The notes under the pieces were generated by a model. The model worked only from the letters and a program-made list of their open reading frames with translations, did not search any database and was not told where the DNA came from. From contig VYFQ01000014.1 in assembly GCA_009842325.1 (NCBI GenBank), positions 1 to 64,000 of the forward strand: a stretch of 64,000 bases of DNA, given 5' to 3'. Numbering within the stretch: the stretch's first letter is position 1; every line of letters begins with the position of its first letter. The DNA is from Acidimicrobiaceae bacterium (GTDB lineage: Bacteria > Actinomycetota > Acidimicrobiia > Acidimicrobiales > Aldehydirespiratoraceae). The translations under genes were made by a program, and so were the position numbers. Below, in pieces: positions 24,513 to 33,895 of this stretch.

Positions 24513-26048
24513 TCAGCGCTCCACGATCTTCATGCGGATGTTGAAGAAGTTGACCACCACCGAGATCGTCAACGAGCAGGCCAGGTAGAACAGCATCCAC
24601 AAAGAGATCACTTCGAGCGTCTTGCCGGTCTGGTTGTAGACGATCTGGCCCACTTGCACGAAGTCGCTGTAGCCCACGGCGATGGCCAGCGAGGTGTTCT
24701 TGGTGAGGTTCAGGTACTGGTTGCCCAGCGGCGGGAGTATCACCCGAAAGGCCTGGGGCAGGATGACCCGGCGCAGCATCGTCACCCGGCGCAGTCCGAC
24801 CGCCTGGGCGGCCTCGGTCTGGCCCTTCGGGACAGCCAGGATGCCGCCCCGCACGATCTCGGCGATGAACGACGCGGTGTACAGCACCACACCGAAGAAC
24901 ACCGCGGCGCCGCCTTGGGTGAGGTTCAGCCCGGCCGGGCCGGGATTGGGGAAGCGGCCGACCTGCTCGACATCGGGCGCCTTGATGTCGATGGGCCGCC
25001 CGGTGCGGCCGTCCCCGAACTTGTCGGCGATCACCCCGAGCAGGTCGGTGCCGGAGTTGATGATCCAGCTCGACAGGCCGGGCCACCCCACCAGCACGAA
25101 TGCGATCACCGCGAGGGCGCCCACCCCGGCGAAGATGATCCGGAACTTGTCGTCGTCGGTGAGCTTCATGAGCCCGGCCGGCGTGCGGAGCCGGGCCAGG
25201 AAGCGGCGGATCCACCATGCCGCCGCGGCCAGCGCGGCCAGCGACAGCACAACCTGCACGATCACGGGCGTCAACGAGGAGAATCCGTCGCCGATGAAGT
25301 CGAAGATGGCGCCCACCCAGCCGAATATCGGGTGCGCGACCCAGCCCACCGCGCCGAAGACGGCCAGCACCGCCAGGAAGCTCAGCACCGGGTAGGTGTC
25401 GCGGCCGGTGGCGTCGTGACGGCGCTCCTGGCGGCGCTTCACGAACGAGCCGACCAGCCAGCCGGCCGCGATGAAGATGAGCCACTGGTAGAAGCCGTCG
25501 TCGATGTGGACGCGCGGCACCGACACCCCCTTGTTGGAGACGTGCAGGAGGCCGTTGATGGGCCCCTGGTCCAGCTCCACGTCGGGGAAGGTGGCCACCA
25601 GCGCCCAGATGAAGACGATCTGGACCAGCAGCGGGATGTTGCGGACCGTCTCGATGAAGACGCTGCACATGCGGCTGACGATCCAGTTGCTGGACAGCCG
25701 CCCGACCCCGATCAGCACCCCGAGGATGGTGGCCGCGACTATCCCGCCCGCGGCGATGCGGAGCGTGTTGACCGCGCCGGCCCACAGCGCCCGGCCGGCG
25801 GTGTCGGGATCGGTGTCGATGCCCTCCCGGAGGTCGCTCCCGAGCCCGATGCTCAGGAAGTCGTACTTGATCTCGATCCCCTGGCGGTCGAGGTTCTCGA
25901 GGGCCTGCGTGGTCAGGAAGAACAGGGCGAAGACCACCAGCAGGAGGGTGAACACCTGGGCCAGCCACTTGACGACGGTGACGTCGCGGTAGAACGGCGG
26001 GCGCTGCGACTGGGTCGCGGCCAGCGTGGCTTGATCGGTGTTGGACAC
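24513..26048 (-). CDS. aapQ: amino-acid ABC permease (AapQ type)
   Basis: A 511-residue membrane permease. The N-terminal RDVTVVKWLAQVFTLLLVVFALFF helix and SIGLGSDLREG resemble AapQ. Two halves of the permease domain, VFIETVRNIPLLVQIVFIWAL at about residue 130 and GILAVPKGQTEAAQAVGL at about residue 400, are separated by an insertion of about 230 residues with several membrane segments, so it exceeds the usual 400 residues. It starts with ATG at 26048, is 18 bp from the AapM gene, and lies downstream of a strong hairpin that follows the binding-protein gene. Confidence 0.88.
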   Translation of the reverse strand: MSNTDQATLAATQSQRPPFYRDVTVVKWLAQVFTLLLVVFALFFLTTQALENLDRQGIEIKYDFLSIGLGSDLREGIDTDPDTAGRALWAGAVNTLRIAAGGIVAATILGVLIGVGRLSSNWIVSRMCSVFIETVRNIPLLVQIVFIWALVATFPDVELDQGPINGLLHVSNKGVSVPRVHIDDGFYQWLIFIAAGWLVGSFVKRRQERRHDATGRDTYPVLSFLAVLAVFGAVGWVAHPIFGWVGAIFDFIGDGFSSLTPVIVQVVLSLAALAAAAWWIRRFLARLRTPAGLMKLTDDDKFRIIFAGVGALAVIAFVLVGWPGLSSWIINSGTDLLGVIADKFGDGRTGRPIDIKAPDVEQVGRFPNPGPAGLNLTQGGAAVFFGVVLYTASFIAEIVRGGILAVPKGQTEAAQAVGLRRVTMLRRVILPQAFRVILPPLGNQYLNLTKNTSLAIAVGYSDFVQVGQIVYNQTGKTLEVISLWMLFYLACSLTISVVVNFFNIRMKIVER

Positions 26049-26100
26049 GCGGGGGCGCCTCCGGGGCGGTGGGTCGCGGTCTTCGAGTACGGAAACGGCA

Positions 26101-26134
26101 ACGGGGGTCCGGGACTCTTGTCCCGGACCCCCGT
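26101..26134 (-). terminator. strong hairpin between binding-protein and permease genes
   Basis: A perfect 15-bp inverted repeat (26101-26115 with 26120-26134) encloses a four-base loop. It sits between the stop of the binding-protein gene and the AapQ start on the minus strand. The flank has only a short mixed T run, so it is probably a partial terminator or mRNA-stabilising hairpin that keeps binding-protein mRNA more abundant than permease mRNA, as is common in ABC operons. Confidence 0.75.
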
Positions 26135-26185
26135 CAACCTAGACGAAGTATGTCCTTCAGGTGAAGTTTCTTGAAGCCGTCGCCT

Positions 26186-27349
26186 TTACCGGGCCGGCGG
26201 TGCGTAGATGAGACCTCCGTCGAGCCAGCCGGCGTTGGCCGAGCCCTCGCGGGTCAGCCCGACCGGGTTCAGGTGGCGGGAGTAGATCTCGTCGTAGTTC
26301 CCGACCTGGGCGATCACCTGGTAGAAGGCGTCGGGGGCCAGGCCCATGTTCGACTGCTGCTCGTCGTCGGCTGCGCCCAGCAGGCGGGCCGCCTCAGCAT
26401 CGGGCGGGTTGGCCGCCATGTCGGCCACGTTGCCCGAGTTGATGCCCTTCTCATCGGCGATGACGGTGGCGTACACGGTCCAGTTCACCACGTCGGCGAA
26501 GCGGGACTGATTCTGCCCATACGTCGGGCCGAGTGGCTCCTTGGAGATCGGCGTGGCCGGGAAGATCACCCAGTTCTCGCCGGCAGGCTGCTGGTTGGCC
26601 TTGCGCCCGACCAGGGCCGAGCCGTCGGTCGTGATCACGTCGCAGGCGCCGTTGATGAAGTTCTCGGTGACCTGGTCGAAGTCCTCGAAGGTCGTGAGGT
26701 TGATGTCGATCCCAGCGGCGTCGGCGGCGTCGGCGATGTTCTGCTCGGTGGTGGTACCGGCGTTGGTGCACACGACCGCTCCGGCGATGTCGACCACCTG
26801 GGACGCTCCCGAGAAGCCGTCGCCCTCGCGGGCCATGAGCTGCTGGCCGTCGTAGTAGGTGGTGGGACCGAAGTCCATGCCCACCTCGGTGTCACGGCTC
26901 TGGGTCCAGGTGGTGTTGCGCATCAGCACGTCCACCTCGCCCGTCTGCACCGCAGTGAACCGCTCAGCCGCGGTCAGAGGCGTGAAGACGACCGCTTCGG
27001 CGTCGCCGAACAGCGCCGCGGCCACCGCCCGGCAGTAATCGGCGTCGAAGCCGGTCTGAGAGCCGTCAGGCTGGGTCTCCGAGAACGCCACCGCAGAACC
27101 GGAGACGCCGCAGTTCAGCTCGCCGCGGGCCAGGACCGTGTCGAGCAGGTCGCCGTCCTGGGTGTCGTCGACGACATCGGCCACCGTCGTGGTGGTGTCG
27201 GCAGGCTCATCGTCGGTAGCCGGGGCCGCCGTCTCAGTAGGCGCCGTTACCTCGACGTCGCCTTCGTCGTCACCGCATGACGCGGCGATCAAGGTCACGG
27301 CAAACAGCACGGCAAGCGCGCGCCATAGCAGTGCTTTGTTCTTGGTCAC
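26186..27349 (-). CDS. aapJ: amino-acid-binding lipoprotein (AapJ type)
   Basis: A 387-residue extracellular substrate-binding protein for L-amino acids. The start is the GTG at 27349, seven bases after GGAGGG. The N-terminus is a lipoprotein signal with cleavage before Cys in LIAASCGDDEG, then an acidic Thr-rich linker. The mature domain shows GFDADYCRAVAAALFGDAEA, LMRNTTWTQSRDTEVG, CTNAGTTTEQN, ISKEPLGP and the family ending GGLIYAPPAR. It is followed by a strong hairpin and then the permease genes. A paralogue lies immediately upstream. Confidence 0.92.
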   Translation of the reverse strand: MTKNKALLWRALAVLFAVTLIAASCGDDEGDVEVTAPTETAAPATDDEPADTTTTVADVVDDTQDGDLLDTVLARGELNCGVSGSAVAFSETQPDGSQTGFDADYCRAVAAALFGDAEAVVFTPLTAAERFTAVQTGEVDVLMRNTTWTQSRDTEVGMDFGPTTYYDGQQLMAREGDGFSGASQVVDIAGAVVCTNAGTTTEQNIADAADAAGIDINLTTFEDFDQVTENFINGACDVITTDGSALVGRKANQQPAGENWVIFPATPISKEPLGPTYGQNQSRFADVVNWTVYATVIADEKGINSGNVADMAANPPDAEAARLLGAADDEQQSNMGLAPDAFYQVIAQVGNYDEIYSRHLNPVGLTREGSANAGWLDGGLIYAPPAR

Positions 27350-27466
27350 TGGTTCCCTCCGTGGGCTGGTTGTCAATGACGCTGCCACGGTATTGGCTTG
27401 GCGCGCGTCTTTCAAGCTCCCGCTGGACAGTAGTGTGAACAATCACTCAGCCGATCCGGTGCGCAC

Positions 27467-28561
27467 TCAGCGGGCCGGCGGGGCGTAGATCAGGCCCCCG
27501 TCGCGCCAGCTCGCATTGATTGAGCCGGCCCGCGTGAGGCTGGCCGGCTCCAGGTGCCGGCCGAGGATCTCGCCGTAGTTGCCCACCTGGGAGATGGCCT
27601 GACGGAAGGCGTCGGGGTCCAGACCCATGTTCGACTGCTGCTCGTCGTCGGAGGCGCCCAGCAGCCTGGCTGTCTCCGCGTCGGGCGGGTCGGCCGCCAT
27701 GGCGTCGACGTTGGCCTGGGTGATGCCCTTCTCGTCGGCGATGATGGTGGCGTACACAGCCCAGTTCACGACGTCGGCGAAGCGCGACTGGTTCTGGGGG
27801 TACACCGGGGCGAGAGGCTCCTTGGAGATCGGCGTGGCCGGGAAGATCACCCACTCCTGGTCGTCGGGCTGCTGCTTGGCCTTGCGCCCGGCCAGCGCAG
27901 AGCCGTCGGCGGTGATCACGTCGCAGGCTCCCTGGATGAAGTTCTCCGTGATCTGGTCGAAGTCCTCGAAGGTCGTGACGGTGATGTCGATCCCGGCGGC
28001 GTCGGCCGCGTCGGAGACGTTCTGCTCGGTCGTCGTCCCGGCCAGGGCGCACACCACCGCCCCGGCGATGTCGACCACCTGGGACGCTCCCGAGAAGCCG
28101 TCGCCCTCGCGGGCCATGAGCTGCTGGCCGTCGTAGTAGATCACCGGTCCGAAGTCCAGGCCCAGCTCGGTGTCGCGGCTCTGCGTCCACGTGGTGCTGC
28201 GAATGAGTACGTCGATGACACCGGTGTGGAGGGCCGTGAAGCGCTCCCCCGTGGTGAGCGACACGAACTCCACCGCCTCAGCATCGCCGAACACTGCCGC
28301 CGCGACGACGCGGCAGTAGTCGGCATCGACCCCGACCACGCTGCCGTCGGGCCGGGTCTCCGAGAAGATCACCCTGGTGCCTGACACGCCGCACACCAGC
28401 CGGCCGCGCTCCTGCACCGTTCGGAGCAGGTCGCCGTCGGCCGTGGGATCCACCGCGTCGGCGGCGGCCCTGCCTGCAGGCTGATCCACCGAGCACGCGA
28501 CGGCTGCTAGAGCCAGGGCGATCAGCAGCACCAGCGTCGGCGCGGTCGGGGTTGCTCGCAC
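27467..28561 (-). CDS. second amino-acid-binding lipoprotein (AapJ paralogue)
   Basis: A 364-residue paralogue of the neighbouring AapJ, sharing long identical stretches such as MAREGDGFSGASQVVDIAG and the ending GGLIYAPPAR. The signal is a lipobox AAVACSVDQ at about residue 23. Binding-pocket surroundings differ (IRSTTWTQSRDTELG against MRNTTWTQSRDTEVG), so it may have a different amino-acid preference while docking on the same permease. It begins 11 bp after the arc stop, which ties the transporter to the proteasome ATPase transcript. Confidence 0.9.
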   Translation of the reverse strand: MRATPTAPTLVLLIALALAAVACSVDQPAGRAAADAVDPTADGDLLRTVQERGRLVCGVSGTRVIFSETRPDGSVVGVDADYCRVVAAAVFGDAEAVEFVSLTTGERFTALHTGVIDVLIRSTTWTQSRDTELGLDFGPVIYYDGQQLMAREGDGFSGASQVVDIAGAVVCALAGTTTEQNVSDAADAAGIDITVTTFEDFDQITENFIQGACDVITADGSALAGRKAKQQPDDQEWVIFPATPISKEPLAPVYPQNQSRFADVVNWAVYATIIADEKGITQANVDAMAADPPDAETARLLGASDDEQQSNMGLDPDAFRQAISQVGNYGEILGRHLEPASLTRAGSINASWRDGGLIYAPPAR

Positions 28562-28572
28562 GCGCCGTCCGC

Positions 28573-30327
28573 TTACAGGTACTGGCCGGTCTGCACCCTC
28601 TCGATGGAACGGCCGCCGGAGGCGATGTCCTCCTCGTCGCTGGACACCAGGGTGCGCACGAACACGATCCGCTCGCCCTTCTTGCCCGATATCCGGGCCC
28701 AGTCGTCGGGGTTCGTGGTGTTGGGCAGGTCCTCGTGCTCCTTGAACTCCTGGCGCACCGAGGCGAGCAGGTCGGCGGTCATGATGCCGCGGGTCCCTCC
28801 CGCGATCTCCCGCTTGATGGCCAGCTTCTTGGCCCGACGGACCACGTTCTCGATCATGGCCCCCGAGGCGAAGTCCCGGTAGTACATGACCTCCTTGTCA
28901 CCGTTCTGGTAGGTGACCTCAAGGAACCGGTTGGGGTCCGCAGGACGGTACATGTCCTCGACGGTCTGCTCGATCATGCCCCGCACCGCCTTGTCGGGGT
29001 CGCCCCCGCCGACGGTGTCGACCATCTCGGCCGCGATCGGCAGGCTCGGGATCAGGTAGCGGGCGAAGATGGACGCGGCCGCCTCAGCGTCGGGCCGCTC
29101 GATCTTGATCTTCACGTCGAGGCGCCCGGGACGAAGGATGGCCGGGTCGATGAGGTCCTCCCGGTTGGAGGCTCCGATCACGATGACGTTGCGCAGAGCC
29201 TCCACGCCGTCGATCTCGGCCAGGAGCTGGGGCACGATCGTCGACTCGATGTCGGAGCTGATCCCCGAGCCCCGGGTGCGGAACAGCGACTCCATCTCGT
29301 CGAAGAAGACGATGACGGGCCATCCCTGCTCGCTCTTCTCCCGGGCCCGCTGGAACACCAGGCGGATCTGCCGCTCGGTCTCGCCCACGTACTTGTTGAG
29401 CAGCTCGGGACCCTTGATGTTCAGGAAGAAGCTGCGGGCCCGGGCGTCGCCCGACAGCTCAGACACCTTGCTGGCCAGGCTGTTGGCCACGGCCTTAGCG
29501 ATGAGGGTCTTGCCGCACCCGGGGGGCCCGTAGAGCAGCACGCCCTTGGGCGCCGGCAGGTCGTACTCGGCGAACAGGGTGTGGTGCACGAACGGCAACT
29601 CCACCGCGTCGGTGATCTGCTCGATCTGGACGTCGAGGCCTCCGACATCGTCGTAGCAGGTGTCGGGCACCTCCTCCAGGATGAGATCCTCCACCTCGGG
29701 GCGTGGCAGGCGCTCGATGACGAGATCGCCCGAGGCGTCGATGAGCACGTTGTCGCCGCTGCGGATCGGCTCGGCCGAGACCACCGCGCTGAGCTCGACA
29801 ACCCGCTCCTCGTCGGCGCGGCCCAACACTACGGCCCGGTCGCCCCCCGGCAGCAGCTCCTTGACGGTGGCCACCTCTCCGGTGCGATCCGGCCGGCGGG
29901 CCAGCACCACGCTGAATGATTCGTTGAGAGCGACCTCCTCGCCGGCCTTGAGGTCGTCGGCGAGCTCGGGATGGACCGCGACCCGCATCTTGCGGCCCCC
30001 GGCCCGCACGTCCACGGTGCCGTCGTCGTTGCACCCGAGCACCGTGCCGTAGCCGCTGGGCGGCTGGGTGAGCTTCTCGACCTCCTCGCGCAGCGAGCCG
30101 ATGTGCTCGCGTGCGTCGCGGAGCATGGTCGTGAGCCGCTCATTCTGCGACACGGCCTGGGTGAGACGGCCCTTCGTGTCGGCCAGCCGCTCCTCGAGCA
30201 TCCGCACCCGCTTGGGCGCGTCGTGCAGGCGCCGCCGCAGCGAGGCAACCTCGCTCTCCAGCTCGGACACAAGCTGGCGCAGACGGTCCAGATCTCTCGC
30301 TGAATCGCCGGTGCCGGCCTCGCTCAC
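28573..30327 (-). CDS. arc: proteasome-activating AAA+ ATPase ARC/Mpa
   Basis: ARC is the hexameric unfoldase that binds Pup and threads pupylated proteins into the 20S core. The 584-residue protein has an N-terminal coiled coil (about residues 8-60), two OB-fold segments, then the AAA module with Walker A GPPGCGKT, Walker [13 protein letters not shown] and [16 protein letters not shown]. It ends GQYL, the HbYX-like tail that docks on the alpha ring. The start is ATG at 30327, with AGGAGG upstream. A 266-bp non-coding gap separates it from the divergent ferredoxin gene and should contain the promoters of both. Only short candidate boxes, and no clear ones, were seen there. Confidence 0.95.
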   Translation of the reverse strand: MSEAGTGDSARDLDRLRQLVSELESEVASLRRRLHDAPKRVRMLEERLADTKGRLTQAVSQNERLTTMLRDAREHIGSLREEVEKLTQPPSGYGTVLGCNDDGTVDVRAGGRKMRVAVHPELADDLKAGEEVALNESFSVVLARRPDRTGEVATVKELLPGGDRAVVLGRADEERVVELSAVVSAEPIRSGDNVLIDASGDLVIERLPRPEVEDLILEEVPDTCYDDVGGLDVQIEQITDAVELPFVHHTLFAEYDLPAPKGVLLYGPPGCGKTLIAKAVANSLASKVSELSGDARARSFFLNIKGPELLNKYVGETERQIRLVFQRAREKSEQGWPVIVFFDEMESLFRTRGSGISSDIESTIVPQLLAEIDGVEALRNVIVIGASNREDLIDPAILRPGRLDVKIKIERPDAEAAASIFARYLIPSLPIAAEMVDTVGGGDPDKAVRGMIEQTVEDMYRPADPNRFLEVTYQNGDKEVMYYRDFASGAMIENVVRRAKKLAIKREIAGGTRGIMTADLLASVRQEFKEHEDLPNTTNPDDWARISGKKGERIVFVRTLVSSDEEDIASGGRSIERVQTGQYL

Positions 30328-30593
30328 GGTTCACCTCCTACGCGGCTTGCTGGACTTCGGGTAGGACGACACCCTAGACGGCACGGGCGCCAGACTGTGC
30401 ATTTGGTACTCGGCAGCGCCAGACTGGAAGACTCCCGGGCCGGAGATGTTGGCAATGGCCCCGGCTTCCTGGCAATGTTTAGGACCAGCATCCGCTATGC
30501 TGCGATGAAGAGCGGTCCGCGGCGGGCTGCTCCGACCGAGTCGGGCCTGCCCCTACGTAGAGAGCCCCACTGAAGAGAGGTACCGCTACCGAC

Positions 30594-30827
30594 ATGAAGG
30601 TCTGGATTGATCAGGACTTGTGCACGGGGGACGGGTTGTGCGAGGAGATCGCCCCCGACGTCTTCACTCTCCTCGACGACGGGCTCGCTTACGTAGTGGA
30701 AGACGGCAACGTGTTCTCCGATCCCGGTGGCCCGGACGGGCTCGCCGCGGTGCCTGCGGGACAGGAAGAGGCCGTGATCGAGTCGGCCGAGGAATGCCCC
30801 GGGGAGTGCATCTTCATCGAGGTGTGA
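30594..30827 (+). CDS. small ferredoxin
   Basis: A 77-residue acidic ferredoxin. Cysteines in CTGDGLC (C-x5-C) near the N-terminus and in ECPGEC near the C-terminus fit the single-cluster [3Fe-4S]/[4Fe-4S] type common in actinobacteria, usually partnering oxidoreductases or cytochromes P450. It lies in the gap between arc and the protease/trmI operon, a position often seen in actinobacterial proteasome loci. No partner enzyme is adjacent. The start is ATG at 30594 with a GAGAGG about a dozen bases upstream. Confidence 0.85.
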   Translation: MKVWIDQDLCTGDGLCEEIAPDVFTLLDDGLAYVVEDGNVFSDPGGPDGLAAVPAGQEEAVIESAEECPGECIFIEV

Positions 30828-30840
30828 GCGGCTCAGTGGC

Positions 30841-31701
30841 TCACCCGCACTCGGGGAGCACCGCCGGCTGGAAGAGATCGGACGTGTCGAGAAGCGTCTT
30901 CACCGCGCCGGCCCGAGTGGCGTAGGCGACCCCGCCTCCCCCACGCCGGGAGGCGCCCCAGGCGACGCCCACCGCGGTGATGCGTCCGTCCAGCTCGGCC
31001 ACCAGCGCAGCACCGGAGTCGCCCACCTCCGTGTCGGCGGCCAGGAGCCACGAGGGCCGCTCGATCCGGTCGCCGCCGCCCACCGGCTCGGTTCGCACCG
31101 TCACCGGCCGGTCGATGAGGAACGGCGTCGGGTCGGGCATGCCCTCCGCCTCCCAGGCGAGCAGCGCTCCCAGCGTCCCGTCGGGCGCGGCCTCGCTGAG
31201 GGGAAGGGGGCGCAGGCCCGCGCCCGGCACCCGCAGCACGGCCAGGTCGTTGTCGGGATCGAAGGCCACCGTCACCGCAGCCAGCTTGCGGCCGTCGGCC
31301 AGCTCGACCTCGGGCTCCTCCATCCCGACCACCAGGTGCGCGATGGTCACGACGAGATCACCGTCCCCGACCCCGAACCCGCTGCCCTCGCGCACGATCC
31401 CCCGGCATGCCGGTGCCGCGACCCGGACCGACGAAGCCACAGCCGCGGCCATGTCCGCCTCCGATATGCCGTGACCGTCCGGCACCGGACCCGGATCGGG
31501 AGGATCGTCCAAGGGCGGACGGGTAGAAGTTGGACCGGGATCGGGAACGGGGTTGGATTCAGCCGGGGTCGACAGGAGCCCGTCCGGCCCGGAGTCCGTC
31601 AAGGCATCCCGGATCGCATCGGTGGCCACTGCCACACCCGCCCCCGCCAGGACCACCGCGACGGCCGCCGCAACGGCGCGCCACCCAGCCGGACGTTTCA
31701 C
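30841..31701 (-). CDS. membrane-anchored trypsin-like serine protease
   Basis: A 286-residue S1C-like protease with one N-terminal membrane segment (about residues 7-27) and a Pro-rich linker, so the catalytic domain is probably extracytoplasmic. The triad is visible: His in VTIAHLVVG, Asp in DNDLAVLRV and Ser in VGDSGAAL. The first position differs slightly from the usual TAAH. The start is GTG at 31701, overlapping the trmI stop by four bases, which excludes the longer upstream frame. It ends the operon, converging on the ferredoxin gene. No PDZ domain is visible. Confidence 0.82.
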   Translation of the reverse strand: MKRPAGWRAVAAAVAVVLAGAGVAVATDAIRDALTDSGPDGLLSTPAESNPVPDPGPTSTRPPLDDPPDPGPVPDGHGISEADMAAAVASSVRVAAPACRGIVREGSGFGVGDGDLVVTIAHLVVGMEEPEVELADGRKLAAVTVAFDPDNDLAVLRVPGAGLRPLPLSEAAPDGTLGALLAWEAEGMPDPTPFLIDRPVTVRTEPVGGGDRIERPSWLLAADTEVGDSGAALVAELDGRITAVGVAWGASRRGGGGVAYATRAGAVKTLLDTSDLFQPAVLPECG

Positions 31702-32474
31702 GAAGCAGTGAGCCTGCTCACCGTCAGGAAGCCGGTGTGGGCCACCATGCGATGGTTGGGACGCACCGCGTCGCCCTCGACATGCCAGCCCCGATGCAGG
31801 ACTTCGACAGTGTCGTGCAGATCGAACGGCGAGTCGTCCAGTGCCCGGCGCAGCCTTTGGACCTGCACGATGCTCGGCGTGTAAGCCAGCAGGACGCCGC
31901 CGGTGCGCAGCGCCAGCGCAGCGTGGGGAACCACCCGCCACGGCTCCGGCAGGTCGAGCACCATCCGGTCGAGGCCGGTCTCGTCGATGCCCTCGTAGAC
32001 GTCTCGAACCTCGGTGCGGTAGCGCTCCAGCGCCTCCGGGCCGCAGAAGCGCTCCACGTTGGCCCGGGCCCGGGCACAGAAATCCTCTCGCCGCTCGTAG
32101 CCCGATACGACCGCGCCCGCCCGCAGCAGCGACATCGACAGCGCCCCGGAGCCCACCCCGGCCTCAAGCACCCGGGCGCCCGGGAAGATGTCGGCGAGCA
32201 TGAGGATCGCGCCGGTGTCCTTGGGATACACCACCTGCGCTCCTCGGGGCATCTTGAGCACTGCGTCGGCCAGCGTGGGACGCACGGCCAGGAAGGCAGA
32301 ACCGCGCGAGGACTTCAACCTGGCGCCCTCGGGTGCGCCGATGATGTCGTCATGGGCGATCACGCCGGTGTGGGTGTGGAACTCCCGTCCCGCGGCCAGG
32401 TCGACCAGGTAGCGGCGGTTCTTGCGGTCGATCAACAGGACCGGCTCGCCCGGCTCGAACGCCCCGGCAGTCAT
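31698..32474 (-). CDS. trmI: tRNA (adenine-58-N1)-methyltransferase TrmI
   Basis: A 258-residue SAM-dependent enzyme that makes m1A58 in the T-loop of tRNA. It has the TrmI N-terminal domain ending in PKDTGAILMLADIFPG and the SAM motif VLEAGVGSGALSMSLLRAG. The later FDRMVLDLPEPWRVVPHA-like strand reads LDRMVLDLPEPW. trmI beside arc is a standard actinobacterial arrangement. It overlaps the TtuA-like gene upstream and the protease gene downstream by four bases each, so the three are translationally coupled. Confidence 0.93.
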   Translation of the reverse strand: MTAGAFEPGEPVLLIDRKNRRYLVDLAAGREFHTHTGVIAHDDIIGAPEGARLKSSRGSAFLAVRPTLADAVLKMPRGAQVVYPKDTGAILMLADIFPGARVLEAGVGSGALSMSLLRAGAVVSGYERREDFCARARANVERFCGPEALERYRTEVRDVYEGIDETGLDRMVLDLPEPWRVVPHAALALRTGGVLLAYTPSIVQVQRLRRALDDSPFDLHDTVEVLHRGWHVEGDAVRPNHRMVAHTGFLTVSRLTAS

Positions 32475-33409
32475 GGACTGCCGCGGTCCGAGAAGTGAAC
32501 CGGGGCTCTAGCCGTCGCCCGCTCGGTCAGGCGGCAGAAGGCGCACACCCCGGCGTCGGTGGGCGACCCGCACCGCTCGCACGCGGCCAGCGCGGCCCGA
32601 TCCTGTTCCACCTCTGCCCGGAAGCGCTCGGAGGCCCTCTCAAGGAAGCCGAAGTAGAAGTCGTGCTTGGCGCCGGGCGACTGGACCTCGATGTCGTTGA
32701 GCGCGGCCTTGTAGGCGAGGTGCTTGTTGCCAACGGCCATGGGGCACTCCTCGACGATGTAGTCGATGCCCCTCAGGAGGCAGTACGCCGCGGTCTCTCG
32801 CTCGCTCAGCCGGACCAGCGGCTTGACCTTGCGGGGGAAGCCGTCTCGGGCCTCCAGCACGGGCAGTTGCCGGCCCAGGTACTCGGTCTGCCACCTGAGC
32901 GTGTTGCCCATCAGCACCGCCGCCTCGTCGTCGAGGTTGTGGCCGGTGGCGAGGGCGTCGTAGCCGCCGCGACGGGCTGCCTCGTCGAAGAGATGCCGCT
33001 TGGACAGACCGCAGGCGGAACAGGGTGCCCGCTTGGCCGCCCGGGCGCCGCCGGGAATGTCGAAACCGTGGGTAGCCGGCAGGTCGACGGTGTGAAGGGT
33101 GAGGTTCCGGCTCTCCGCGTAGCGGTGGGCGTAGCCGGCGGACTCGTCGCTGTAGTCGCCGATGCCCAGCCCCAGGTAGAAGCCGTCCGCGGAATAGCCC
33201 AAGTCCACGAGGATGTCCCACAGAGCCAGGCTGTCCTTGCCCCCCGACACGGCCACCAGCACCCGCTCGCCGGGCTGCAGCATCCCGAAGCGGCGGATGG
33301 CCTTCTCCACCTGGTCACGACACAGCCGCAGGAAGTGCTCCCGGCAGAAGTTGGCGTTGTGACGCCGGATGTCGATCACCGCCGGACCGCGGCACACCCG
33401 GCACTTCAT
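32471..33409 (-). CDS. TtuA/NcsA-family tRNA 2-thiolation enzyme
   Basis: A 312-residue PP-loop ATPase that thiolates tRNA. The ATP site is AVSGGKDSLALW (about residue 60). Conserved cysteines in CSACGLSKR and ECPM are the catalytic or Fe-S ligands. Zinc-binding pairs flank the protein: CRVCRGPA at the N-terminus and CERCG with CAFC at the C-terminus, a pattern typical of TtuA (2-thioribothymidine, tRNA position 54). It overlaps trmI, whose A58 methylation lies in the same T-loop, and follows a ThiS-like carrier gene, the expected sulfur donor. The start was set at the ATG 33409 because the family begins MKCRVC; a GTG at 33439 is possible. Confidence 0.85.
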   Translation of the reverse strand: MKCRVCRGPAVIDIRRHNANFCREHFLRLCRDQVEKAIRRFGMLQPGERVLVAVSGGKDSLALWDILVDLGYSADGFYLGLGIGDYSDESAGYAHRYAESRNLTLHTVDLPATHGFDIPGGARAAKRAPCSACGLSKRHLFDEAARRGGYDALATGHNLDDEAAVLMGNTLRWQTEYLGRQLPVLEARDGFPRKVKPLVRLSERETAAYCLLRGIDYIVEECPMAVGNKHLAYKAALNDIEVQSPGAKHDFYFGFLERASERFRAEVEQDRAALAACERCGSPTDAGVCAFCRLTERATARAPVHFSDRGSP

Positions 33410-33440
33410 TGCGACGCCGCCATAACGGCCGCCCGGCACT

Positions 33441-33641
33441 TCACCGCGACCCGCCCGATATCACGCTTCGGATCTCCACCTCGGCCCCCGACGGGAGCGT
33501 ACGGTCGCCCGCGACCAGCTCGCCGTCGCATATCACCAGATGAGACTCCCGGTTCAGATCCAGGCGTTGCAGCAGAGTGTGCACCGTCATCGGACCATCG
33601 ACATCGATCTCCCTGGTCGGGTTGCGCAGCACGACTCGCAT
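33441..33641 (-). CDS. ThiS/TtuB-like sulfur carrier with C-terminal extension
   Basis: A 66-residue beta-grasp protein that would carry sulfur as a C-terminal thiocarboxylate to the neighbouring TtuA-like enzyme. It begins MRVVLRNPTREIDVDG and contains TVHTLLQRLDLNRESHLV and the closing strand AEVEIRSVISGGSR. The diglycine is not terminal: two residues (SR) follow it, so a protease would have to trim the protein before activation, unless the annotated stop context is misread. The start is the ATG at 33641. It lies 32 bp before the TtuA-like gene. Confidence 0.75.
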   Translation of the reverse strand: MRVVLRNPTREIDVDGPMTVHTLLQRLDLNRESHLVICDGELVAGDRTLPSGAEVEIRSVISGGSR

Positions 33642-33664
33642 CGGACCAGCGTGGCGCGGCCGGC

Positions 33665-33895
33665 TCAGCCGCGGTCCCCTTTGAGGTGCCGGATCTCGAT
33701 GCCGGCACCCGGCTCGAGCCGTTCCTCCAACACTGTCGTGGGCTCGCGAGGTCCGATCGCCCGGCGCGCCAGCTTGAACGCGCCCTGCGCGACGAATGCC
33801 GCGAACCACAGCCGGGAGCTGCCGAGCAGCCCGCGTCGCACGGCCTGGCGTGTGATCCAGGCTCCGGCCGCCTTGCCGCCGACCAGCCCCATCAC
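33665..33895 (-). CDS. 76-residue hypothetical protein
   Basis: A small basic protein with one weakly hydrophobic segment (SSRLWFAAFVAQGAF) and a charged tail, not recognised as any family. It starts with ATG at 33895, directly abutting the stop of the membrane-protein gene upstream, and ends 24 bp before the sulfur-carrier gene. It therefore belongs to the same transcript. The amphipathic N-terminal half could lie on the membrane together with its two membrane-protein neighbours. Confidence 0.6.
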   Translation of the reverse strand: MMGLVGGKAAGAWITRQAVRRGLLGSSRLWFAAFVAQGAFKLARRAIGPREPTTVLEERLEPGAGIEIRHLKGDRG

